NCBI GenBank assembly: GCA_964551645.1 | Contig: CAZKDV010000115.1 | Location: 1-6,050, forward strand | Length of the DNA stretch: 6,050 nucleotides | Direction: 5' to 3' | From: CAZKDV01 sp964551645 | GTDB taxonomy: Bacteria; Bacteroidota; Bacteroidia; Bacteroidales; DTU049 | Shown here: positions 1-6,050 of the stretch, piece after piece | How the letters are laid out: each line of letters begins with the position of its first letter | How positions within the stretch are numbered: the first letter of the stretch is position 1 | Translations under genes and position numbers: made by a program | The notes under the pieces: generated by a model | What the model saw: only the letters and a program-made list of their open reading frames with translations | What the model was told of the DNA's origin: nothing | The model's database searches: none

Positions 1-15
1 TAAATCTATTAATTT

Positions 16-53
16 TGTATCGAAAACCTGTAACGGTTATTTAGGACGATACA
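16..53. repeat. Short inverted repeat downstream of hppA
   Basis: TGTATCG (16-22) and CGATACA (47-53) are perfect inverted copies around 24 bases. The inner part can add CCT (27-29) with AGG (43-45), or AACC (25-28) with GGTT (35-38). The repeat lies 12 bases past the hppA stop codon. Read on the plus strand it is followed by T-rich sequence (TTTTAATACTTTTT), as a weak terminator for a rightward gene left of the window might be; on the minus strand no T run follows. The long loop makes a strong factor-independent terminator unlikely. Confidence 0.35.
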
Positions 54-65
54 TTTTAATACTTT

Positions 66-2273
66 TTAGAATATACTATACATAACTGTTACGCCGACTG
101 TAACAACTGCTGACATAGTCATAAGTTTAATAAGAATATTTAAACTAGGTCCAGAAGTGTCTTTGAATGGGTCTCCAACGGTATCTCCTATTACAGTAGC
201 TTTATGGCTATCAGAGCCTTTTCCTCCAAAATTACCTTCTTCTACATATTTCTTGGCATTATCCCATGCACCACCAGCATTTGCCATAAATATTGCCAAA
301 GCAAAACCTGTTGAGATAGCACCTAATAACAATCCGGCAATACCAGCAACTCCAAAAATTAAACCAACAATAACAGGTATTAATAAAGCCATTAATGAAG
401 GGATTAACATTTCTCTTTGAGCACCTTTTGTTGATATTTCTACGCAACGAGCATAATCAGGTTCAGCTTTTTCTTCTAAAATACCTACAATTTCTTTAAA
501 TTGACGACGAACCTCATCAACCATTTTTTGTGCTGCACGACCCACAGCGTTCATAGTCATTCCACTAAATAAAAATACTGATAATACTCCTAAAAATACA
601 CTTACAATAACTTTGGGATTCATAAGATGTATTTCATATTGATATATAAAATCTACAAATGAAGCGTCTATTGCTAGTTTACCATTGACGGGTTGATCTA
701 ATATCTTAATAAAAATCATTCTAACTTCTTCAAAATATGAAGCTAACAATGCTAAAGCAGTTAAAGCAGCACTACCAATTGCAAATCCTTTTCCTGTGGC
801 AGCAGTAGTATTTCCGAGAGCATCTAAAGCATCTGTTCGTTGACGAACTACATCTTCTAAGTGGGACATTTGAGCATTTCCACCTGCATTATCAGCAATT
901 GGTCCGTAAGCATCAGTTGCTAATGTAATTCCAAGTGTTGACAACATTCCAACTGCAGAAATACCTATACCGTACAAACCCATATTTAAACCATCAGTGT
1001 GAAAGCTAAAATTTGTAGCAAAGGCATAAGATAAAGTAATTGCAATAACAATAATTGCGAGAGGAAAAGCAACTGAAACCAAACCTGTTCCAATACCGCT
1101 TATGATTACAGTAGCCGGTCCTGTTTGACTTGATTTTGCAATTCTTTTAGTAGGTTTATATGCTGAAGCAGTATAATATTCAGTTGACTGTCCAATTCCA
1201 ATTCCAGCAAGGAGACCAACCACTATAGAACCCCAAATACCAACATAGTTTGGAATATTAAGAAAGTATAAAATCAAAAAAGAAGTAATTACTATTAGAA
1301 CAGCACTAACATTTACACCAAATCCAAGCGATTTAAGTAATTGTTTTTGAGTGGCATTTTCTTTGGTACGAACCATAAAAATTCCGAGTATAGATAAGAT
1401 AGTTCCCGCAGCAGCAATTAGCATAGGTGCAATTACTGCATTCATTTGTATTGTTAGCTCATCTTTCACAAAGGCAGCAGCTCCTAACAAAGAAGCGGCT
1501 AAAATTGAAGCAGCAAATGATTCAAACAAATCGGCACCCATACCTGCAACATCTCCAACATTATCGCCCACATTATCAGCAATTGTTGCTGGATTTCTTG
1601 GGTCGTCTTCTGGAATATTTGCCTCAACTTTACCTACAAGGTCGGCACCAACATCAGCAGCTTTTGTATATATACCCCCTCCTACTCTTGCAAATAAAGC
1701 CTGTGTTGAAGCTCCCATGCCAAATGTTAACATGATCGTTGTAATGGTCAATAACCTATATCCTTCAGATAATGCAGTATCAACTGGAACAAAAGTGTTT
1801 AATATTATGAACCACAAAGAAATATCAAGCAAAGCAAGACCAACAACAACAAGTCCCATCACGGCACCACTACGAAATGCAAGTTTAAGTCCTGTGTTTA
1901 ATGATGTTCTGCAAGCATTTGCAACACGCGAAGAGGCAAAAGTAGCTGCCTTCATACCGAAAAAGCCTGCTAAGCCCGAAAATGTACCTCCTGTAATAAA
2001 TGCAAACGGAACCCAAGTGTTTTGCACTCCCAAGCCATAAGCTAAAAATGAAAAAATAGCTGTAATAATAAGAAATATAATGATAACAATTTTGTATTGT
2101 TGGCGAAGGTAAGCACTTGCACCCTGCCTGACATAAACTGCAATTTGCTTCATCCTATCAGTGCCCTCACTAGCTTTCATCATGTTTTTGAAAAAGAACC
2201 AAGCAAAGCTTAATGCTAAAATTGATGCTAATGGTGTTATCCAAAAAATAGTCGGAATATTCATTATGACCAT
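66..2273 (-). CDS. hppA: K+-dependent membrane-bound pyrophosphatase (Na+ or Na+/H+ pump)
   Basis: This integral membrane pyrophosphatase hydrolyses cytoplasmic PPi and uses the energy to pump cations out across the inner membrane. At 735 residues it has a normal full length and is predicted to have about 16 membrane helices. The family's PPi/Mg site is intact: DVGADLVGKVE at 207-217, DNVGDNVGD at 233-241, and the C-terminal DTVGDPFKDTSGP at 697-709. The GNTTAATGKG segment (487-496) has Ala491 and Gly494, where K+-independent members carry Lys and Thr, so K+ dependence is expected. The gate Glu251 in DLFESF sits at the position seen in the Thermotoga Na+ pump, one helical turn before its place in plant-type H+ pumps. 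Thr94, Phe98, Asp150 and Met181 suggest the Bacteroides dual Na+/H+ subtype; this is an inference. The start is either M1 (2273) or M4 (2264). M4 gives the more family-like N-terminus MNIPTIFW, and no ribosome binding site decides between them. The gene lies downstream of the permease on the same strand but appears to have its own promoter. Confidence 0.97.
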   Translation of the reverse strand: MVIMNIPTIFWITPLASILALSFAWFFFKNMMKASEGTDRMKQIAVYVRQGASAYLRQQYKIVIIIFLIITAIFSFLAYGLGVQNTWVPFAFITGGTFSGLAGFFGMKAATFASSRVANACRTSLNTGLKLAFRSGAVMGLVVVGLALLDISLWFIILNTFVPVDTALSEGYRLLTITTIMLTFGMGASTQALFARVGGGIYTKAADVGADLVGKVEANIPEDDPRNPATIADNVGDNVGDVAGMGADLFESFAASILAASLLGAAAFVKDELTIQMNAVIAPMLIAAAGTILSILGIFMVRTKENATQKQLLKSLGFGVNVSAVLIVITSFLILYFLNIPNYVGIWGSIVVGLLAGIGIGQSTEYYTASAYKPTKRIAKSSQTGPATVIISGIGTGLVSVAFPLAIIVIAITLSYAFATNFSFHTDGLNMGLYGIGISAVGMLSTLGITLATDAYGPIADNAGGNAQMSHLEDVVRQRTDALDALGNTTAATGKGFAIGSAALTALALLASYFEEVRMIFIKILDQPVNGKLAIDASFVDFIYQYEIHLMNPKVIVSVFLGVLSVFLFSGMTMNAVGRAAQKMVDEVRRQFKEIVGILEEKAEPDYARCVEISTKGAQREMLIPSLMALLIPVIVGLIFGVAGIAGLLLGAISTGFALAIFMANAGGAWDNAKKYVEEGNFGGKGSDSHKATVIGDTVGDPFKDTSGPSLNILIKLMTMSAVVTVGVTVMYSIF

Positions 2274-2314
2274 AGTAAAAATGTTTTAATTATTAAATAA
2301 TACATAAAATCGTG

Positions 2315-2345
2315 CAAAGTTCTGAATTTTTTTTGTTTTTTTCAA
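2315..2345 (-). promoter_or_regulatory. Candidate promoter for hppA, Bacteroidota type
   Basis: Read on the minus strand, ATTG (TTG at 2345-2343) is followed after 20 bases by GAACTTTG (2322-2315). This matches the Bacteroidota -7 box TAnnTTTG at all but its first base, and the spacing fits the 19-21 bases typical of that phylum. The spacer is mostly two A runs (seven and eight A split by one C), which would favour curved or stiff DNA. Transcription would start near 2308, giving a leader of about 35-44 bases before either possible hppA start. It implies that hppA need not depend on read-through from the permease gene. Confidence 0.5.
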
Positions 2346-2364
2346 TAAAATATTTTCATTTTTT

Positions 2365-3273
2365 TTACTTATCTATAAATTTAGTTGTTTTGTATAAAGT
2401 AAATTTTAACTGAGACACATAAATACCTATAAGAGTTAAAGCAATGCCTCCATATTTTGCAATAGGCAATGTGTCTTTTAAAATAAAAAAAGAAAAAATG
2501 ATAGTAAAAACAGGTATTAGATTCGTAAAAATTACAGTTTTAGTTGCTCCAATATGCTTAATCGAAATATTATATAAAATATAAGCCAAAATGTTGCCAC
2601 ATATTGCTAAAATCAGTATTTTGAAAACCACATCTATTGAAAGATGCAATCCGCTAATATTTGCAAAATCATTGACAAAAAAAACGGGAATAAAGTACAT
2701 GAAGCCAATTACGGTTTTTAAAGAAACTAAGTAAAAAGGAGCAATTTTCAATAATAACTTTTTTGCAATTATTGTGTAAGCTACACCCGAAAATACGGCC
2801 ATAAATAAAAAAGCTAAACCCTTGAATGAGGCAAATACATGCCCATCTTTGTTAAAAACAATAATTATTACACCTGCAAATGAAACAAACAATCCAATAT
2901 AATTCATAGTGCTAAGGTTTTCTTTAACGAAAAACCTCATTATAAATGGTAAAAAAATGGGAATAATAGCTACGATAATTGCTGCAATGTTGGGCGAAGC
3001 ATGTTTAATGCCATTTACTTCTCCAATGTAATATAAAAAAGGTTCAAAAAAACTAAGGCTTAATAATAATAGTATATCAGTTTTTGTTAATGTGCGTATA
3101 ATTTTCGAATGTAATATCAATGGCAACAATATGACTGAGGCAATAAGCAATCTTAAAAAAATAATCATGGTCGGTGTAAGTCCTAAATTTAACAATTGTT
3201 TAATCCAAACAAATGTAATTGACCAAAATAACATAGCCGATACAAGTCCTGTATAAATAAGTACTTTTTTCAT
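2365..3273 (-). CDS. DMT superfamily permease (EamA domain)
   Basis: This is an inner-membrane permease of the drug/metabolite transporter superfamily with two EamA repeats and about ten membrane helices in 302 residues, the normal length. Repeat one runs from about 8 to 140. It contains FWSITFVWIK in helix 1 (16-25), the helix-2 segment ending in FLR (39-41), the Pro-containing helix-4 segment AAIIVAIIPIF (97-107) and GLFVSFAGVIIIV (127-139). Repeat two runs from about 152 to 288, with NLIPVFTIIFSFFILKD (251-267) and GGIALTLIGIYVSQ (275-288). These are standard EamA positions. Such proteins usually export amino acids or other small metabolites, but the substrate cannot be read from the sequence. 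The Lys-rich C-terminal tail should be cytoplasmic. The gene diverges from the hydrolase gene at 3306, and its start lies directly beside a TAnnTTTG box, so its mRNA may have almost no leader. Confidence 0.93.
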   Translation of the reverse strand: MKKVLIYTGLVSAMLFWSITFVWIKQLLNLGLTPTMIIFLRLLIASVILLPLILHSKIIRTLTKTDILLLLSLSFFEPFLYYIGEVNGIKHASPNIAAIIVAIIPIFLPFIMRFFVKENLSTMNYIGLFVSFAGVIIIVFNKDGHVFASFKGLAFLFMAVFSGVAYTIIAKKLLLKIAPFYLVSLKTVIGFMYFIPVFFVNDFANISGLHLSIDVVFKILILAICGNILAYILYNISIKHIGATKTVIFTNLIPVFTIIFSFFILKDTLPIAKYGGIALTLIGIYVSQLKFTLYKTTKFIDK

Positions 3274-3288
3274 ATTTTTGCAAAATTA
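3273..3288. promoter_or_regulatory. Face-to-face divergent -7 boxes
   Basis: The sequence TATTTTTGCAAAATTA holds a perfect TAnnTTTG box on the plus strand (3273-3280) and another on the minus strand (TAATTTTG, 3288-3281). The two abut with no base between them and form a near-palindrome with one mismatched pair. The plus box would start a transcript near 3286-3288, about 20 bases before the hydrolase ATG at 3306. The minus box would start one near 3275, only about two bases before the permease ATG at 3273. No TTG lies at the expected upstream distance for either box: the nearest on the minus side leaves a spacer of 15 bases. The boxes are therefore supported by the -7 match and location only. 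Confidence 0.45.
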
Positions 3289-3305
3289 ATATAAAGATAA
3301 ATACA

Positions 3306-4154
3306 ATGAAGATATTACCAATAATATTTGAAACTTGGAAAATTGATGGAGGCGTTGCATTTGGAATTATTCCTAAAAGTATTTGGAGCAAGCTGTATCC
3401 TTCTGACGAACAAAACTTAATTACAATAGTCAATAGGTCTTTGCTTATTGAAGTGAATGACAAAAAGATTCTTATAGACACAGGCTTAGGCAACAAACGA
3501 AATAAGAAATATTATCAATATAAATATATTCAATCTCCTATCTCAATTGAACAGACTTTGGCAAATTATGGATTTTCAACTGATGAGATAAGCGATGTGA
3601 TATTCTCACATTTACACGATGATCATGTTGGTGGTGCCTCATATAAAGATGCTGAAACCGGCTTGCACTTAGAAGTATTTAAAAATGCAAATTATTACAC
3701 TTCTTACAAGCAATGGAGATGGGCATTTTATCCCAACATGCGTGAAGCTGGTTCTTTCTTTGCTGACAATCTATTACCTCTTGAAAATTCAGGCAGATTA
3801 CATCTTTTGAAAGAAGATGAACAAGCTTTGGCTTCAGACAATATACAATTTGAAGTTGTTAATGGACATACAGAAGGACAATTACTCACATACATATTTT
3901 TGAATGATAAAACTTTTGTTTTTGTGGCTGACTTTATACCATCAATTGCTCATATATCGCCACTTTACATCGCTTCTGTTGATATTTATCCTTTGGAGGC
4001 ATTAAAAGAAAAATTAGAGTTTTTGGAAAGAGCCGCAACAAACAATTATATTTTAATTTTCGAACACGATTATCAAATTGAAGCATGCACTATAAGCAAA
4101 GGAGAAAAAGGGTATATAATTGATAAAAAAGGCAGTATTAAAGATTTTTTATAA
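3306..4154 (+). CDS. Metallo-beta-lactamase-fold hydrolase
   Basis: This 282-residue protein has no signal peptide or membrane segment and should be a cytoplasmic dinuclear metal hydrolase. The metal ligands expected of the fold are present in order: HLHDDH at 102-107 (His102, His104, Asp106, His107), His188 in NGHTEG, Asp209 in FVADF and His254 in FEHD. The strand-turn motif LIDTG at 56-60 precedes them. The N-terminal DGGVAFGIIPKSIW (14-27) followed by YPSDEQN resembles the lactonase / methyl-parathion-hydrolase-like branch of MBL enzymes, which open lactones or cut esters. The true substrate is unknown. The bridging Asp209 follows Ala, where many relatives have Gly; Asp itself is retained, so activity is expected. 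The ATG follows an A-rich stretch without a Shine-Dalgarno sequence. The gene ends 69 bases before tyrS on the same strand and diverges from an EamA permease; a shared substrate would be speculation. Confidence 0.92.
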   Translation: MKILPIIFETWKIDGGVAFGIIPKSIWSKLYPSDEQNLITIVNRSLLIEVNDKKILIDTGLGNKRNKKYYQYKYIQSPISIEQTLANYGFSTDEISDVIFSHLHDDHVGGASYKDAETGLHLEVFKNANYYTSYKQWRWAFYPNMREAGSFFADNLLPLENSGRLHLLKEDEQALASDNIQFEVVNGHTEGQLLTYIFLNDKTFVFVADFIPSIAHISPLYIASVDIYPLEALKEKLEFLERAATNNYILIFEHDYQIEACTISKGEKGYIIDKKGSIKDFL

Positions 4155-4162
4155 ACGGAAAG

Positions 4163-4217
4163 CTATTTGCTCTATTTGTCTAAATTAAAATAAACTAAGC
4201 ACTTAAAATAAAAACTA
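4163..4217 (+). promoter_or_regulatory. tyrS upstream region with short direct repeats
   Basis: The 69-base gap between the hydrolase gene and tyrS contains CTATTTG twice (4163-4169 and 4172-4178) and TTAAAATAAA twice (4185-4194 and 4203-4212). The octamer TCTATTTG at 4171-4178 matches TAnnTTTG at seven of eight defined or free positions and would place a start about 40 bases before the tyrS ATG. There is no TTG at the right distance upstream, so this is a weak promoter candidate; read-through from the hydrolase gene is equally possible. No terminator hairpin is present in the gap. Confidence 0.25.
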
Positions 4218-4223
4218 TCAATA

Positions 4224-5516
4224 ATGAAATCAAATTTTATTCAAGAAATAAAGTGGAGAGGAATGATACATGATATGATTCCGGGAGTTGAAGAATACTT
4301 ATTGCAAGAAAAAGGAGTTGGATATGTAGGTGTTGACCCTACTGCTGATTCATTGCACATTGGGCATCTTGTCTCAATAATGATGTTAAAACATTTTCAG
4401 CGAGCAGGACATCAGCCTGTCATTTTACTTGGTGGAGCAACGGGTATGATTGGCGACCCTTCAGGAAAATCACAAGAAAGAAATCTACTTGACAATAATG
4501 AACTTAAACAAAATCAGTCAGCTTTAAAGAAACAGTTAGACAAATTGCTTGATTTTGATACCAATCTTCCGAATCATGCAATCATGGTTAATAATTATGA
4601 TTGGATGTCAAATTTTTCATTTTTAGAATTTATTCGCGATATTGGCAAACATATTACTGTAAATTACATGATGTCAAAAGACTCTGTAAGAAAAAGATTA
4701 GGTGAAGATGGAAACGGTTTGTCTTTTACTGAATTTTCGTATCAACTTGTGCAAGCAGCCGATTTTTTACATTTATATCAAAATCATAACTGCAAATTGC
4801 AAATGGGAGGCAGCGACCAATGGGGAAACATCACTACAGGAACTGAACTTATAAGAAGAAAAACTGGAGGTAGTGCTTATGCTATTACTTGTCCGCTTAT
4901 CACAAAATCAGATGGAGGAAAATTTGGGAAAACCGAACAAGGCAATATTTGGTTAGACCCAACTAAAACTTCTCCATACACATTCTATCAATTTTGGCTA
5001 AATGTTAGTGATGAAGATGCTGAAAAATTTATCAAAATATTTACAATCTTAGACCAAGAAAAAGTTGATTCCCTAATTAAAGAACACCAGTCGGCACCGC
5101 ATATTAGGACACTTCAAAAACAACTTGCACAAGAAATGATGCTGCTCGTTCATAACGAAGATGACCTCAAAACAGCAGTTGAAGCATCTGAAGTATTATT
5201 TGGAAATAAGACAATTGAGGCATTAAACAAATGGAAAGATACTGTTTTTAATGATGTTTTTGAAGGAGTGCCTCAATCAACAATAGCACTTTCATTAATA
5301 GAAAACGAAATCAATATAATTGACTTTTTAGCCGAACATACCAATATACTTTCTTCAAAAAGTGAAGCAAGAAGAATGTTAAAAAGCAATGCTATTTCTG
5401 TAAATAAATCAAAAGTTAATGATTCTTCTATAATTAACGCTAATTCACTTTTAAACAATAAGTATATATTAGTGCAAATAGGCAAAAAAAATTATCATCT
5501 TGTTCGCATATCATAA
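4224..5516 (+). CDS. tyrS: Tyrosyl-tRNA synthetase (TyrRS)
   Basis: This cytoplasmic class I aminoacyl-tRNA synthetase activates tyrosine with ATP and attaches it to tRNA-Tyr, releasing AMP and PPi. At 430 residues it is the usual length for the bacterial TyrRS with an S4 tail. The HIGH motif is at 45-48, within VGVDPTADSLHIGHL, and the KMSKS-type loop KFGKT is at 233-237. The tyrosine pocket can be followed by alignment to the Geobacillus enzyme: Tyr34, Asp38, Thr40, Asp78, then Tyr173, Gln177, Asp180 and Gln199, the last four shifted by four residues. The catalytic Rossmann domain covers roughly 30-235, the anticodon-binding helical domain about 255-355, and the S4-like RNA-binding domain about 365-430 (SKSEARRMLKSNAISVN at 378-394). 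The ATG at 4224 fits the family N-terminus, with IKWRGMIHD just inside. A DUF456 gene follows after 13 bases, probably in the same transcript. No T-box or other leader structure is visible upstream. Confidence 0.98.
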   Translation: MKSNFIQEIKWRGMIHDMIPGVEEYLLQEKGVGYVGVDPTADSLHIGHLVSIMMLKHFQRAGHQPVILLGGATGMIGDPSGKSQERNLLDNNELKQNQSALKKQLDKLLDFDTNLPNHAIMVNNYDWMSNFSFLEFIRDIGKHITVNYMMSKDSVRKRLGEDGNGLSFTEFSYQLVQAADFLHLYQNHNCKLQMGGSDQWGNITTGTELIRRKTGGSAYAITCPLITKSDGGKFGKTEQGNIWLDPTKTSPYTFYQFWLNVSDEDAEKFIKIFTILDQEKVDSLIKEHQSAPHIRTLQKQLAQEMMLLVHNEDDLKTAVEASEVLFGNKTIEALNKWKDTVFNDVFEGVPQSTIALSLIENEINIIDFLAEHTNILSSKSEARRMLKSNAISVNKSKVNDSSIINANSLLNNKYILVQIGKKNYHLVRIS

Positions 5517-5529
5517 AAAATAAAATAAA

Positions 5530-6036
5530 ATGGAACTTTTAACAATACAAATACCGTGGATTGAAATCCTTTGGATTTCAATAGGTGCGATATTTGTCAT
5601 AATGGGACTTATCGGTTGCATCGTCCCAATAATACCTGGTCCACCCTTGAGTTTTATTGGACTTTTGATGTTACAACTTAAAGAACACTCCCCTTTTACA
5701 TTAAGTTTTATGATTATTTTAGGGACTATTGTTCTGGCGATTACGATAATTGATTATGTTATGCCATTTTGGTCAGCAAAATACTTTTCCTCTTCAAAAT
5801 TAGCTATACGACTAAGTATGTTAGGTTTATTGTTCGGAATGTTCATATTTCCACCTTGGGGATTTATTATTGGAAGTATTTTGGGAGCAATAATCGGGGA
5901 ATTAGTCATAGGTAAAAAAGAAATTCAAATATTCAAATCCTCATTTGCAACAGTATTAGGCTTTGTTGTATCAACTATTATTAAAGTCTTGCTGAGTGGA
6001 TATATGTTTTGGTTATTTATAATAAATATTTATTAG
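5530..6036 (+). CDS. DUF456 family small membrane protein
   Basis: This 168-residue hydrophobic protein matches the DUF456 pattern: an N-terminal helix followed by GLIGCIVPIIPGPPLSFIGLL (26-46, Pro/Gly-rich), a second helix pair at about 57-79 with IDYVMPFW (74-81), and a C-terminal half with a glycine ladder. Gly111, Gly115, Gly119 and Gly123 are spaced exactly four apart, a glycine-zipper arrangement that packs helices closely in membranes. About four or five membrane segments can be seen (roughly 11-33, 36-50, 57-79, 93-124, 134-165). No catalytic residues stand out, and the biochemical role of the family is unknown. The gene begins 13 bases after the tyrS stop behind an A-rich spacer and has no promoter of its own in that gap, so it is probably the second gene of a tyrS transcript. 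A perfect inverted repeat lies in codons 11-18. The stop is TAG, whereas the other four genes end in TAA. Confidence 0.88.
   Translation: MELLTIQIPWIEILWISIGAIFVIMGLIGCIVPIIPGPPLSFIGLLMLQLKEHSPFTLSFMIILGTIVLAITIIDYVMPFWSAKYFSSSKLAIRLSMLGLLFGMFIFPPWGFIIGSILGAIIGELVIGKKEIQIFKSSFATVLGFVVSTIIKVLLSGYMFWLFIINIY
5560..5582. repeat. Perfect 10-bp inverted repeat inside DUF456 start region
   Basis: ATTGAAATCC (5560-5569) and GGATTTCAAT (5573-5582) are exact reverse complements separated by TTT. In mRNA this would be a 10-bp stem with a three-base loop beginning 30 bases after the A of the DUF456 start codon, within codons 11-18 (IEILWISI). It is not followed by a U run, so it is not a standard terminator. 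Confidence 0.7.
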
Positions 6037-6050
6037 CAAATATTATAATA

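Noticed and set aside
157..420. An 87-codon plus-strand open frame opposite the hppA 3' part
   Set aside because: It is antisense to the conserved C-terminal motifs of HppA and has no recognisable domain or start context. The overlapping frames at 259-447 and 1427-1735 were dismissed for the same reason.
1351..2040. A 229-codon plus-strand open frame opposite hppA
   Set aside because: It lies wholly antisense to an intact, strongly conserved hppA. Its translation is a Ser/Pro/Ala/Thr-rich string with no domain, as expected from the complement of Gly/Ala-rich membrane helices.
2285..2301. AT-only palindromes (TTTAAT-T-ATTAAA and ATTATT-A-AATAAT) in the hppA leader
   Set aside because: Two overlapping palindromes built only of A and T are expected by chance in such an AT-rich leader, and they would form a very weak hairpin.
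2274..2364. Possible terminator between the permease gene and hppA
   Set aside because: On the minus strand the sequence after the permease stop is A-rich, with no GC-containing stem followed by a T run.
3200..3496. A 98-codon minus-strand open frame across the divergent gap
   Set aside because: It overlaps both the start of the permease and the conserved N-terminus of the hydrolase, and its sequence resembles no family. It would also have to be transcribed through both genes' start regions.
4155..4223. Possible T-box leader in front of tyrS
   Set aside because: The gap is only 69 bases, with no stem structures, no T-box consensus and no terminator. T-boxes are mainly a Firmicutes device.
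5273..5485. A 70-codon minus-strand open frame inside tyrS
   Set aside because: It is antisense to the S4 domain of TyrRS, which is intact, and has no promoter or domain support.

Overview
The window looks like an ordinary housekeeping stretch of an AT-rich Bacteroidota chromosome. Three signs support this. The base composition is strongly AT-biased. No start codon has a Shine-Dalgarno sequence; the bases before each ATG are A-rich instead (for example AATAAAATAAA before the last gene). Candidate promoters follow the Bacteroidota TTG / TAnnTTTG pattern rather than TTGACA / TATAAT. The protein types, including a Bacteroides-like membrane pyrophosphatase, fit the same phylum. The genus cannot be told from the sequence.

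There are five intact protein genes and no RNA genes, mobile elements or CRISPR arrays. On the minus strand, reading leftward, are a DMT/EamA-family permease (3273 to 2365) and, 91 bases further on, a membrane-bound ion-pumping pyrophosphatase, hppA (2273 to 66). On the plus strand are a metallo-beta-lactamase-fold hydrolase (3306 to 4154), tyrosyl-tRNA synthetase, tyrS (4224 to 5516), and a small DUF456 membrane protein (5530 to 6036). The tyrS stop and the DUF456 start are 13 bases apart, so those two are probably co-transcribed. The permease and the hydrolase diverge from a 32-base gap.

No gene set here forms a recognisable new system. The link between tyrS and hppA is only loose: aminoacyl-tRNA synthetases release pyrophosphate, and the pump uses pyrophosphate as its energy source.

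The points most worth a second look are: (1) residues in HppA that match, at an almost constant offset, the signature recalled for the Bacteroides-type pyrophosphatases that pump both Na+ and H+; (2) two TAnnTTTG promoter boxes placed exactly face to face between the divergent genes; (3) a perfect 10-bp inverted repeat with a 3-base loop inside the first codons of the DUF456 gene; and (4) a candidate promoter with an A-tract spacer in front of hppA.
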